A stretch of DNA of 64,000 nt. Origin: Armigeres subalbatus. Taxonomy: Eukaryota > Arthropoda > Insecta > Diptera > Culicidae. Below are positions 41,055 through 53,032 of the stretch, in pieces. The notes beneath the pieces are model-generated. The model was not told the DNA's origin. It saw only the letters and a program-made list of their open reading frames with translations, and made no database searches. Numbering within the stretch: position 1 is the first letter of the stretch; every line of letters begins with the position of its first letter. The DNA is taken from contig NC_085141.1 of assembly GCF_024139115.2 (NCBI RefSeq), positions 224,922,307 through 224,986,306 of the forward strand. Direction: 5' to 3'. A program made the position numbers and the translations under genes.

Positions 41055-43715
41055 TCTACCACCTCGATTTCGACACCACCGATGCAAACTCGCGGTGGGT
41101 GGCTCACATTGTCTTCTCTTGAACCTCTTCCTATCATGTACTTTGTCTTCGACGTGTTGATGACTAGTCCGATCCGCTTAGCTTCCCTCTTCAGTCTGAT
41201 GTAGGCTTCCTCCATCTTCTCAAAGTTACGTGCCATAATATCTATGTCGTCGGCGAAGCCAAATAGCAGGACGGACTTATTGAAAATTGTACCACTCGTG
41301 TTAATCCCTGCTCTTCGTATTACCCCTTCCAAAGCGATGTTGAATAGCAGACACGAAAGACCATCACCTTGCCGTAACCCTCTGCGGGTTTCGAAGGGAC
41401 TCGAGAATGCCCCTGAAACTCGAAATACGCACATCACCCGGTCCATCGTCGCTTTGATCAACCGTGTCAGTTTATCCGGAAATCCGTGTTCGTGCATTAG
41501 CTGCCATAGCTGGTCCCGATCGATTGTATCATATGCGGCTTTGAAGTCGATGAATAGATGATGTGTGGGCACGTTGTATTCGCCGCATTTCTGTAGTACT
41601 TGACGAATGGCGAACACCTGGTCCGTGGTGGAGCGTTCGCCCATAAAACCCGCCTGGTACTGCCCCACGAACTCCCTTGCAGTTGGTGCTAGTCGACGGC
41701 ATAAAATTTATGAGAGTACCTTGTAGGCGGCGTTCAGCAATGTGATTGCGCGATAGTTGCTACAATCCAGTTTATCACCCTTTTTGTAGATGGGACACAC
41801 GACACCTTCCATCCACTCCTGCGGCAAAACTTCCTCCTCCCAAATATTGGTAATGACCCAGTGCAGCGCTCTAGCCAGTGCCTCACCACCGTGTTTAAAT
41901 AGCTCTCCTGGTAGTTGATCAACCCCAGGGGCTTTGTTGTTCTTCAGCCGGCCAATCTCTTCCTGGATTTCCTGGAGATCCGGAGCCGGTAAAATTATGT
42001 CCTGCGCGGGTTCTCCCAGGTCCATCACCATACCACCATCTTCGTCTGCCACATCGCCATTCAGGTGTTCTTCGTAGTGCTGCCGCCACCTTTGGATGAC
42101 CTCACGCTCGTTCGTAAGAAGGTTCTCGTTTATGTCCTTGCCATATCAGGCTGTGGCACGTGGCCCTTACGTGAACGGTTTAACTTCTCATAGAACTTTC
42201 GTGTGTTATTAGCGCGGTACAGTTGCTCCGTCTCTTCACGGTCTCGATCTTCCTGCTGGCGCTTTTTCCTCCGGAAAATCGAGTTTTGTCTGTTCCGCAC
42301 CTGTTTATATCGTGCCTCGTTCGCCCTCGTGCGGTGTTGCAGCAATCTCGCCCATGCTGCATTCTTCTCCTCAACTAACTGCTCACATTCGCCGTCATAC
42401 CAGTCGTTCCTCTGATCCGGAGCCACCGTGCCTAGTGCAGCGGTTGCGGTGCTTCCAATGGCGGATCGAATATCTCTCCAGCCATCTTCAAGAGATGCTG
42501 CGCCTAGCTGCTCTTCCGTTGGGAGTGCGAATATTCCAGCTGCTGCGCGTATTCTTGGGCTAGTCTAGCGTCTTGTAGCCGCCCAATGTTAAGCCGCGGC
42601 GTCCGACTTCGACGTGTGTTGTACACCGTCGAGAGTTTTGAGCGCAGGCATACGGCAACGAGGTAGTGGTCGGATTCAATATTCGCACTGCGGTAAGTGC
42701 GGACGTTCGTGATGTCGGAGAAGAATTTACCGTCGATTAGAACGTGGTCGATTTGGTTTTCCGTTTCTTGGTTAGGTGATCTCCATGTGGCCTTGTGGAT
42801 ATTTTTGCGGGGAAAGAAGGTGCTTCGGACTACCATTCCGCGGGAGGCTGCGAAGTTTATGCATCGTTGGCCGTTGTCATTCGATACGGTGTGCAGACTA
42901 TCCGGTCCGATGACCGGTCTATACATTTCCTCCCTTCCTACCTGAGCGTTCATGTCACCGATGACGATTTTGACTTCCCGCAGTGGGCATCCATCGTATG
43001 TCTGCTCCAGCTGTGCGTAGAACGCTTCTTTCTCGTCGTCGGGTCTCCCTTCGTGTGGGCAGTGCACGTTGATGATGCTATAGTTGAAGAAACGGCCTTT
43101 AATCCTCAGCTTGCACATCCTTGCGTTGATTGGCTGCCACCCAATCACGCGTTGGTGCATCTTACCCAGCACTATGAAGCCGGTTCCCAGCTCGTTGGTG
43201 GTGCCACAGCTTTGGTAGAAGGTAGCCGCTCGATGCCCGCTTTTCCACACTTTCTGTCCTGTCCAGCAAATCTCCTGCAGCGCCACGACGTCGAAGTTGC
43301 GGGGATGTAATTCATTGTAGATCATCCTGTCGCAACCTGCGAAACCTAGGGACTTGCAATTCCATGTTCCAAGCTTCCAATCGTGATCCTGTATTCGTCG
43401 CCTAGGTCTTTGCCGATTATATCGAGTCGCATTATCTCTTATATTGTTCGTAATTATTGGTTTTCCAGGCGGCTTATTGGGCCTGCGCAAACCTCCTGTC
43501 TCGTCGGAGGGCCGTCGTGTCAGGGCTGTTTAGCGTCCCACCTAACACCAGGACTTGGGCTTGTGCGCTTTGGTGGGGCCTACTTGCGGATACATGCAGC
43601 TTTTTATAGAGGTTTAACAGGGCCCACTGTCCAACCCCACCACATCCTAGGCAAGCCCCACAACTCGCAGATGACCTGGGGAGGGATCGTCAAGGACTTG
43701 GACATAGTCCTTGCT
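41055..43715 (-). pseudogene. RTE-clade retrotransposon copy 3, 3'-truncated
   Basis: On the - strand this copy runs from the 5'UTR (~43,715) through an intact endonuclease (frame 43,490-42,504). The endonuclease contains KLGTWNCKSLGF, VVALQEICWTG, VIGDMNAQVGRE, RKNIHKATWRSPN and IESDHYLV. A frameshift near 42,525 follows, then the linker (42,426-42,130), RT N-terminus (42,052-41,708) and RT core with FGFADDIDIM (41,668-41,060). The sequence is cut after the codons for EVVEEFG, so the last ~200 residues and the tail are missing. It preserves the 1-nt run lost in copy 2, which makes it useful for reconstruction of history, but it is inactive. Confidence 0.9.
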
Positions 43716-43756
43716 GCCGTTTGCGGCGATTTACAAAACTGTAAAAATCTTCTCCA

Positions 43757-44800
43757 GAGCAGCGAGGACTATGGTCAAAAGTTTGACGATCCTTCCCTGG
43801 GCCATTGCGAATTGTGGGATATGGGGTTTGATAGTGGACTCTGTTAAACTTCCATGAAAAGCTGCATGTATTTGCAAGCAGACTCCACCAAAGCTACCGT
43901 GTGCCGCTCAAAGCGCACAAGCCCAATTCCTAGTGCTGGGTGCAACACTAAACAGACCTAAAAACATAACACGACGGCCCTCCCTTTGCGCAGGCCCAAT
44001 AAGCCGTAATTACCAAGGTTTGGGAGGATGAGGCTCTGCCGCAGGAGTGAATAGAAGGTGTCTTGTGTCCCATCTACAAAAGTGACGATAAGCTGGGTTG
44101 TAGCAGCTACCGCGCAATCACATTGCTTATCGCCGCGTACAATATGCTCTCCCAAACTTTATGCCGAGCATCAATACAGAGGAAGTCTACAAAGGGACGC
44201 CAAGTGGATCGTAGTAGTAATCAACACGTCGAAGAAAAAGTGCATGATAGGAAGGTGCTCAAGAGAGGATAATGTAAGCCACCCGCCACGAGTTTGTATC
44301 GGTGTTGATGAATTCGTATACTTAGACTCAATTGGATCGGTATAGTCCTCTACGGACACGAGCTCAGAGCGAGCTCTACGAGAAAGCTCATAGAGGACAG
44401 ACGCTCACTAGGAGTTTTCGAAAGAAAAGTGTTGCGTACTATCTATGGCAGGGTGGAAGACGGTACCTGTAGGGGGCGCATGAACCACGACTTGCCACAG
44501 CTGTTGGGAGAACCATCCATCGAAAACACACCGTCGACAAATGGACGACTTCGGTGGGCCGGGCACGTATCCAGGATGTTAGACAGTAATTCGGTGAAAA
44601 TGGTTCTCGTCAACGATCCGACGGACACAAGAAGGCGAGGTGCGCAGCGAGCAAGGTGGATCGATCGATCAGGTGGAAGACGATATGCGGACCCTCCGCA
44701 GACTGCGTGGCTGGCGACTACAGCCATGGATCGAGCTGAATGGAGACGATTGTTATGTACTGCACAGGTCACTCCGGTCTTCGGCTGAATAAATAAATAA
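43757..44800 (+). pseudogene. RTE-clade copy 4, internally deleted, with AATAAA-type tail
   Basis: It begins with RTE 5'UTR-like sequence (AGCGAGGACTATGGTC onwards) and reaches the start of the ORF (CGCAGGCCCAATAAGCCG, ~43,990). It then jumps to the RT N-terminal third (GTAATTACCAAGGTTTGGGAGG, ~44,008), followed by scattered RT and C-terminal segments (DRWMVLPT-equivalent region and DPTDTRRRGAQRARW near 44,620-44,665). It ends in GAATAAATAAATAAATAAATAG at ~44,786-44,808. It is older and more diverged than copies 1-3. Its 5' end lies ~40 bp from the 5' end of copy 3. Confidence 0.85.
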
Positions 44801-44814
44801 ATAAATAGTTCCAA

Positions 44815-46180
44815 TCTGTGATGCTATACGCTAGTGAAACGTGTTATGTATGTATGTTATCAACGGAGGCCTAATGCTTACAATTCGATTTTGATGGCCT
44901 CAGAATTGTATCAATAACGCCTCATTTTTTTTCTAGAAAATGAATAAATTTTCAAAGATAGAAAAGGCTATAGTCCTCTTATTGAAATTTGATATACTAA
45001 TGCCAACATATTTATGAAGTAAGATTAATATATTATCTAACCCAGCCTAACGTTCTAGAGTTTGAAATCAAAAAACAAAAATATCGATTCTCATGGATGC
45101 CTGACGGTCTGCAGTCGAAGCTCGGTCATGTGCTACTGGTATTGGTGTTTATAGAGGAGGATGTTACAGAACGGATCAGTTTAGGATTTATGTCTATTTG
45201 TACTATTCGTCCCTTATGAAGTCGATATGCGTGACTATAGTTTATTCATACAATTTTTCAAAGTTCTAATAGAAAAGTGTAACGTTTATTTTTAATTGAA
45301 TATAAAATTTGTAACGGTATAAACGGGTAAAAGATGAATTTCAGTAAACAAATCTATGCAAAACAAACTCTGTGGAAAATCATAATAACTGGCGTATGCT
45401 GCTCAAATATCAGCATCCGAAAGAATTTAATAAGCAACCATTTGTCTCCACCTTTCTCCATTGATTCGATTCAAGAATTTTGATTTTAATTAATATGTTT
45501 TGGATGGAAATCAATAGTATGATTCCACAATCCACATAATTAAGGGTTCTGCTAATTCGCACCAATCGCCAATTAACACCAAATCACCCAACGCAACGCT
45601 CAAATTGACGTGTAGCAGTTCTAATTACTCTAAAACCGTATTGAACATGCCGCAACTCAGTGATGGAGGATATTCGCCATCAAACGAGCACATAAGTTGA
45701 TATTTTTCGTGCTCCGTTTTCGAGCATAGTCTTACTAGACAGCCTTAAATCCGTAAGGTGTGGTTTACGGGAATTCCGGCAAAATATAAAAGAAATCCAC
45801 AAAATTCAGAATAAACTTATCTTACTTTACAAAGTCAGTAATTGAAAATAAAATTCCAAATGTGGCATACTTAGCACAAATTTTTCTTCTTCTGTGAAAA
45901 ACTACTGATTGTGTGGACATGTTTTGGAACTTATGAATACTTATTTAGAAAAAGGCTATGATAACCTTTTTAGGTCATAACATCAACAGAATCATCAATT
46001 GCTTATTTTCCACGTTTGGATCCTCGTATCGTGAATAGTTCACTATGTACGATTCTCCCCTACCTACTTCCTATGTCCCGTTTTCCACCATACAGCGGGG
46101 AAAATTGCTGCTTGCTGTTCTTATGCGACGATTCTTGTTGGGCAAGGAACTGATTTTTCTTCTGTTCTCCTTTTTTTCAT
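44815..46180. other. AT-rich, no gene seen; likely intron or upstream DNA
   Basis: No open frame or repeat stands out. The right end carries a pyrimidine-rich tract (46,150-46,182) leading to the splice acceptor of the next feature. Confidence 0.4.
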
Positions 46181-46186
46181 TTGCAG

Positions 46187-46895
46187 GATAGCCTCTACGG
46201 CCTCGGCAGAACAACAAACGGCTCGACTCAAACAGACGAGACCAAACAGTCCAAGCGAGTGGGTGGTTGGCGACAGAAGAACGGAGTGTTTTCACCTTTT
46301 TGGCTTCGTCGATTGCGGTCGGCCGGTCGAACTGAAAGTTCGGTGCTTCGTTATTGGGGTTTTCGCAGCCGAGCTAGGTTGTAGCTCGGGTCGTGCTCTT
46401 TTACAAAGATAGTACGGAAAATTAGCCATCCATTTACTAGCCCTTAGCCCGTCGTGTGCATTGTAGTGTGATTGTTTTATTTACCAGCCAGTGAAGACGT
46501 GGTGCTTTGGAAAAAAAAAGTTCTACGAAGTTTACTAGCGATGGTTTTGGCCTTTTAACTGGGAAAGTTCAGCAGAAGGTGCAAATTCGACAGCTTTCGA
46601 AAGTGGGTGGTGGAATTCCAACCAGAATTGGGAGTTTGCGGAAATGATTGCATAAGTTCTTTTGTTCTCAGCAGCATAATCGTGCACCGAAGAGGAAGAA
46701 AAATTCGCATAATACAGTATACGAAAGGAAGAGAAAATCGATTCAAGTGTGTTTATTTTTCAAGTGAATCCGAAAAGCACTCTAGTGCTTATTATTCAAC
46801 TTCTGAAATAATAGAAAGAAATTTCTGAAAGTGTTTGTTCTGATTGCATTGGAGAAGAGACAGTGTAGTGCGTGCTGGTGTCGGGTCAGGTCTGA
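46187..46895 (+). other. 5'UTR exon of the F-box gene
   Basis: A strong acceptor, a long pyrimidine tract followed by TTTGCAG, ends at 46,186. The following 709 bp contain short upstream ORFs, including ATG at 46,541 (5 codons) and ATG at 46,644 (3 codons). An in-frame TGA directly precedes the coding ATG at 46,896. The sequence has no transposon similarity. Whether the exon begins exactly here or transcription starts within it needs RNA data. The short upstream ORFs may lower translation of the main ORF. Confidence 0.55.
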
Positions 46896-47729
46896 ATGTT
46901 GAAAATGTCCTCGATATCCGCTCAAGGAGTGGTTGAGCGTGCCTCGGCCGAGCTTTCCAAGCGCATCAATGGCCTTGGCCTGCGCTCGAAGCACCACCAT
47001 AGCAGCGGAAGCAGTAAATCTGGAGAGAAGACAAGCGTGATGGAACGCGTCACAAACGTGCTCTGTGGTGGGTCCAGTAGCAACAACAGCAATTCTGCAC
47101 AATCGGTCAATGCCGGGGGTGCTCCTGAGAAGCCCTCTCGAATATCCGGTGGCTCCACCAGCAGTGTTGCGAACAGTGGGAAGGGCTCTTCAAGTAGTAA
47201 ATCGCAATCAAACACACCCCAATCTACCCGTAAAATAGCGCATCACCATCAGCATCACGCTGGAGGTGGTGTCAACATGAACCACCACGCTTCCAACATG
47301 CATAGTGGTAAATTAATTGCAGCTGCACCGCCGCCACCGCAGATTGTTACGATTGAGCAGCTGCTGCAGGATGAGCGTTTTCTGAATCGGTTCTTCCTGT
47401 ACTTCTCGTCATTCGAACGTTGCACCTTAGCTCAGGTTTGTCAGAAGTGGCGCGACATGCTGTACCGTTCGCCGCGCTACTGGAGTGGCCTGGTGCCGGT
47501 TCTGTTGTGCCGCGAACTGCGTCAAACGTCCAACCAAGATCGTGTGAAGCTGTATAATTCGCTGATACGTCGCAGTTTCCACGCTGTGTGTTTGATGGGA
47601 GCCACGGATGAGGACGCATTGGATCTTGTGCATTCGTTTCCGCTTGCATCAAAGCACGTACATTCGCTTAGTTTACGATGCTCGTCGATCAGCGATCGAG
47701 GATTAGAGGCGCTATTGGATCATTTACAG
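46896..47729 (+). CDS. F-box/LRR protein, FBXL16-type, first coding exon
   Basis: This exon encodes 278 residues. The N-terminus is low complexity, Ser/Gly/His-rich (residues ~35-145). An F-box follows at ~153-198, with DERFLNRFFLYFSSFERCTL, AQVCQKWRDMLY and PRYWSGLVPVL. The start of a leucine-rich repeat region is at ~245-278 (HVHSLSLRCSSISDRGLEAL). F-box proteins join Skp1-Cullin ubiquitin ligases; FBXL16-type proteins also bind PP2A in vertebrates, which is family knowledge. The match to FBXL16 rests on the DERFLxRFF and CxLAQVCxxWR patterns. The frame starts at ATG 46,896, but the Met at codon 4 (46,905, context GAAAATG) fits the insect start consensus better. The exon ends CAG|GTGAGT in phase 0. 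Confidence 0.85.
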
Positions 47730-49059
47730 GTGAGTGTTTTGAATTTTTCATTGGGAAATGATAATTTTGTTTTAATATTAGCAAGATTGTGGTTTTGGAA
47801 AGATCAGTTTTTTTTAAATTTATATTTGCTGTATAATGATGGAAAATATTTAAATTTATATCTGTGATAAGAAATCGGATCGTTTTTCTTTTTGGAAATC
47901 CGTGCAATTAAATGCATATCAATTAATTATCTTAAAGATAACTCGTCTAGTTTAAACCCTTGTAGGGCTATATGGCGGGACCATCATCATCATCAAAAGT
48001 CACAAAACTGGACAAAAAAGTGAACATATTGAAGAGTGCAAGTGAATTTAGTCTTGGATTCTTTGATGCTTGTCCTTAAGCCATTTTTATTTCCTTCTTA
48101 AAGCGCTGTAGGGATCCTCTTTTGGTGGTCTTTTCAAAAAGAATTTTAGTTAATTTCAAAAAGGTTTCTAGGTGGGATCCAACTTTGAGACATTCTAAAA
48201 ATAGGTATTCTTCAAAATAGAAATAGGTTCTTAATTTTACGGCATGAATGCACTCTAATAGAGTGAAATGCCGCTAATAAAAACAAACAGTTAATTTTAA
48301 AATTCCTATGGATATACGTTTTATATAAATCCCAATCAGCTTCATGATAGTTAGGTAAAAGTTAAGCTGATCGGATTATGAATGTTTCTGTGTCACAGGA
48401 AGGTGATCAGAGTTAGTCATGAATTACTAATTGACCACACAGCTGACTTGGATCAGTTAAAACCAATCCAATTGTCGAAGGATTTCGAGTGAATGAAAAA
48501 AAAAATGTTGGTCTATTTGGAAAACTGAATTGTATACCCCGCAGAACAGTATTCAAATAAAATGTTGCCGTATCTTTGAGTAAATATTTTTTCATGATCA
48601 GTGTTTGGTGGTGTCACCAAAAGTGTAGTCAGTGAAAATTAGTGAAATAGGTTGGTTTTAATGACGTCGCTGCGTACCTTTGCTAGGAGTGGAACCTATT
48701 GGATTTTTCTTCGTTGTACGGATAATGTAGGAAATAATGCAAATAACTTTAATCGTAAAGTTTAATTGAACTGTTTTTCAAACAAATATCATTTTCAAAA
48801 ATATAAAAATAATTTATTTGACGAAATAAGTCCAATCAAAAATAAAATATGCCTTCTTTTAGTCGTTGAATGTTTTTAAGCTTTTTTTTGTCCTTCTCAT
48901 CAAATAATGAAGAATCAATAAACAAAAACAATGTCCCCGTTTTCCAACTGGTTTTACCATTAACCGAGTGTACTTTTGTGTTTTCCCAAAATATGCATTA
49001 AGGATTTTTTTTCCGATTCTACACGAGAAATAGTTTTTAATTTGCACTTTGAACAATTT

Positions 49060-49170
49060 TTTTAAATCTACTAGCAAATTTCTTTAGAATTTCCAAGGAA
49101 ATTTGGAAAAGGAAACGTTTGGAATTTCTAGTGGGATTTAAAATTTCTATGGGAAATGTTTGAATTACAC
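49060..49170. repeat. AATTCC-type degenerate repeat, short
   Basis: Words TTTAGAATTTCCAAGGAAATTTGG, GGAATTTCTAGTGGG and AATTTCTATGGGAAAT belong to the AATTCC-type family of 15.24-15.72 kb. Confidence 0.55.
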
Positions 49171-49220
49171 AGAAAACTGTTCGGATACTAAAATAATTTT
49201 TTTTTTTGAATTTTCGATGG

Positions 49221-49297
49221 GCACCGGCGTGCACCATTTTGACAGATCGAAGTGACATTTAGAAAACTCAAACATTCATCTATTAGTTGCAGTAGAA
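49221..49297 (+). mobile_element. Fragment of the 39.9-kb MITE
   Basis: CACCGGCGTGCACCATTTTG, GACAGATCGAAGTGACATTT and CATTCATCTATTAGTTGCAG match 40,030-40,125, the core and the start of the right inverted repeat. The rest of the element is missing. Confidence 0.75.
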
Positions 49298-49574
49298 CAG
49301 GTGCCGAACAGGTGATTTAACCGTAAAACGAGTAATGTTTTAAACATAACCGCGAGTAGACGTAGGACTTAAATAAACGTAACGTATTTACACTTAGCAT
49401 TTGTATTCATGGGGTTCGATTATTGGTATTGATTTTGGAAACAACATGCTGTGTATAATTATCAGCAGCAATTTGTTTAATCAATACTTTTGGAAATAAA
49501 ACTAATAGGTAATTAAATGCATAATCAGAATTGCTTTGTTTCTAACTATTAGGCCCTTATTTACGCTTATTTCC

Positions 49575-49697
49575 ATGTCTTTGAACATATATTCATCTTA
49601 TCACCAAACAAAGAAATATAGCATCGATTTCGTTACTTCTTATTGCTTACATGTGAGCTTACTGCTGAAAAAATCACAAAAATAAGAAACAAGTCAA
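49575..49697 (+). mobile_element. MITE family A, fragment (copy 4)
   Basis: GAACATATATTCATCTTATC, CAAACAAAGAAATATAGC and CTTACTGCTGAAAAAATCAC match the left half of family A. Neither terminal repeat is intact. Confidence 0.7.
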
Positions 49698-49972
49698 AGA
49701 GCAGTAACCCTATTAAAATAGAGGAGGTTCTGCTAATACGTCAACGAAAAATTATTTAATGTTGTGGCTCCAAACTCCTAGCCTAAGTCAAGTTTAATTA
49801 TATAATTTCTCAAAAAAAAAAAAAACAAAGTATAAAATATGTAATGTTTATTCAAATATTCTTCGGAAAATTATTTTTATCGGATCTTTTTAAAACATTT
49901 ACATGTAATATGGCGAAATTTTCTAATCTAAAATGGATATCAGCACCATTGTTGATTGTATACAGGCCGGTC

Positions 49973-50100
49973 TAGATTATCCGGAGAGTTGAAAAAAATG
50001 TCACTCCGAATAATCGAACCCTCCGAGCCTAATCGAGCCATTTTGTTGTTGTTGCTGAAAATTTAACTTTTGCTCAAATAATCTTTATTTTAGTTATATA
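49973..50100 (+). mobile_element. pogo/Tc1-like left end (CAGGCCGGTCTAGATTATCCGG)
   Basis: The segment starts TA|CAGGCCGGTC and continues with TAGATTATCCGGAGAG, then CCGAATAATCGAACC and GAGCCTAATCGAGCC. A CAG start next to TA and repeated ATTATCCGGA motifs fit pogo-like DNA transposon ends. The matching opposite end lies at 57,250-57,329. Whether both belong to one interrupted element or to two remnants is open. Confidence 0.5.
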
Positions 50101-52320
50101 ACATCTAATAAAATATCCCGTTGGCCCGTTCATGGATTCTGACTACCGTTAGAGGTCAGCGCCGATCCGAAAATCGTCGGCGGCAACGTTTGTCTTAATT
50201 TTGGTCGGCGATTTTTTTTATTACGTTTGTAACGTAAAGTTTTTTTTCAGGATATTTTAAGACATTAACGGGAGAATCCTTTTAATTTCCCCGGAAAAAT
50301 CTACCCTGGGCTATAGATTATAATTCTTCAGAAGACACATATGATGGGGATCTTTCTGTGTTGCAGTCAGTTTCATGGATCATTGAATTTCAGTCAATGT
50401 AATTTGTTATAAACATCTTTCAACATGATCTTCAATGGCTCTACGGTGATTGAGTAATGCAGAATGGTTCATCGGCCTGGTTTTGCTTCGGGAGAATGTA
50501 ATTCTATGCTGGTAGGATTGTACGAACAGTGGCTTAATTGGAACCCATCTAGTACCGTAGATGGAATAAAGTTGTGTAAATTTGGAAATTACATTGAAAG
50601 TTCGTACTCTCCTATACGGTTTCCTCAATGACCAACAGGGCGCGTGCTACCGGTCGCGGATCGAAGCTAAGGGAGGTTAAGTATAATTCTACTGAATCTA
50701 TTGAATAAAGAGCCTTTTAATAGTCAGTCAGTTCTACTTAGCCTCCTATTGTGTTATAACTGTATACTTCCAAAGGCGGTAATCAGCTGATACAAATTTT
50801 CAAACACCTTATTCCACAACTTAATGTCTCTAGGGTTATATAAACTTTTTTAAATTGTCCTACACGATATAGCTTAAAGGAAACACGTCAGCTGATATCA
50901 AAACTTGCCGACTTCTACCAGAATGTAACCGGTCCTTGGACTTATTGTGAGTTGGGTTAATGTTTAAAATGAGTTGTGAACTGGGGTGCACGATTATTTT
51001 TTGCTAAATCAGTTACAACACAACGTGGACCACATTGAGGAAAAATTATTGTATTTCGATATTGTCATCGAAAGGCCCAGCTATGCTGTTACAAAGACAT
51101 ACTTAATCATAAATCAGGGACCATGTTACAAATCATGCACTGATCAAACACTAAAAATGAAGGGGGCTTATCAAAACTAACTAAAACCGACTCAAGCATA
51201 CAACGACCAAACACATCACTTACAAACAAACTTATATAAATAGAAATTAACCTGAACCAACATTTAGGAAAAAATCGTTGGATAAATAAATTATTCTAAA
51301 CAATGCATCACATGACACCTATCATAATGAAATAACTTCCACTGCTACAAATTTTGTTTTGTTTCATTTCTTCAATACCGATAATTGTGAATGGCTTCGA
51401 AAATACCAACGATGACGAGACAACGATGTGTATCAAGACCCTAATCACATCAAATAAAGCAGTGGTGATCCGACTAATATAAAGTTGAGCGGTGGTGGTG
51501 AGTAGTTAAAACAATTTTTTTTTTAAATTGTATAAATGCGGAAATGTGTATCACCCTTTGTATCACCTTACTTACGTTTAAAATTAATCCCTTATGTGTG
51601 TGTATGTGATGATTTGTGTATCTGCATAATTCATCAACTTGATAATTCATCAAAACTTGTAAATCTGATTAAAGGCATAAAACATAAATTCAAAACAGAA
51701 CATTGACATAGCATTAGTGGAAAAAACTCTCAATTTTACTGTCTCATATTTATAAAACACGGTTGCATTAAAACATATAGTCTGCTCAGATTGCGGGTTT
51801 TATCACTTGTTGTTACAGCTCACGTAACTTATTGTTATTCCGTATGATATTTATAAAACATTCCAGCTTTAATACAAATTATAAAAATAATGATAAATAA
51901 ACATTACTATATTAAATACACAATTAATTTTCGGATAACGGTGAGAAAAGATAGCTAAAGTGAAAATTGAAGTGAAGTAAGAAAGCAAGTGGATGTACAG
52001 AAATAATAATAGTGACTATAATAATTGTACTGATATGATCTAATAGTGAAGTGATGAAGATAATATATGAAGAAGATAAATGTGGCGTGGTTATTAGTGA
52101 TCGTATTACATTGAAAGTGATAAGTGATAATAATGATGAAGGTGGGATCTTATTCTACAAAACTATTCTTTTATCAACACGTCCCCAACAGTGACCACTT
52201 GAGCAACATCGCTTAAGAACGTCTGTGTGATGATGAATAGAATAGAAGCTCATAAAAGTCAATATGGGCTGGGTGCAGTGTAGATTAATAGCAAGGGACA
52301 GCTGCCATTGTAACCACCAT

Positions 52321-52665
52321 GAAAAAAAAAAAAAAAAAAAAAAAATTTCCCCGGGAAAATCTAATAAGCTGTCCCAGGAGATTCTTCCAAGTTTTTCGGA
52401 TTTTCAACAGGAATTGCTCTAAAGTTCCCGTCTTCTTTGAAATTTTCACGGGAAATTGTTTAGGAGTTTGCATATGCCACCGATCATGCATGCTTCGAAT
52501 TTAACAGAATTTCCTTGTGATTTTTTTAAAGATTCACAAAAACTTTTTCCAACGGAATTTAAGCTGGATTTTTTTTTACGGTATTCCTTTAGATTTCTAC
52601 GTAAAATTCCTTATGTTTTCTATTAGTAATTCTTCGGAAATTCTACAAGAAAATTTTCAAAAGAC
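52321..52665. repeat. Poly(A) run and AATTCC-type repeat
   Basis: A run of about 22 A (52,322-52,345) is followed by degenerate blocks TTTCCCCGGGAAAAT, TTCAACAGGAATTGC and AAATTTTCACGGGAAATTG, as at 15.24 kb. GGCCGAA-like words follow at 52,668-52,700 (GGGTCGTTTGGTTGAAAG, CATTTGACCGAAT). Confidence 0.6.
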
Positions 52666-52702
52666 GAAGGGTCGTTTGGTTGAAAGTCATTTGACCGAAT
52701 AT

Positions 52703-52812
52703 TTCTTCTTCTTATTGGCATTACATCCCCACACTGGGACAGAGCCGCCTCGCAGCTTAATGTTCATTAAGCACTTGCACAGTTATTAACTGCGAGGTTT
52801 CTAAGCCAGGTT
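52703..52812 (-). mobile_element. tRNA-related SINE, 3'-end fragment
   Basis: TTCTTCTTCTTATTGGCATTAC, GACAGAGCCGCCTCGCAG, CATTAAGCACTTGCACAG and TTAACTGCGAGGTTTCTAAGCC match the SINE at 58.43 kb. The GAA-rich tail abuts GGCCGAA-type units. The tRNA-like head is absent. Confidence 0.85.
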
Positions 52813-53032
52813 ACCATTTTTGCATTCGTATTGTAACAAATGTATTTGTTACATGCTATATTCGGATAATTTATTTGTGTTTGTATAATTTTTTGATCGT
52901 TTTTCTTGAATAAATGTACTCGATGTATACCGTCCTTGTTTACGTTGTATGTAACATCGAAACATAATCGAGCTTGTTGCATCAGTAGTATTTTAGAACA
53001 ATGTTATTGTATTGCGTTAATTTAGGCGCACC

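Noticed and set aside
50407..50628. 73-codon - strand frame with NHRRAIEDHVERCL
   Set aside because: It looked like a shred of a retrotransposon, but no defined motif or neighbouring pol sequence supports this.
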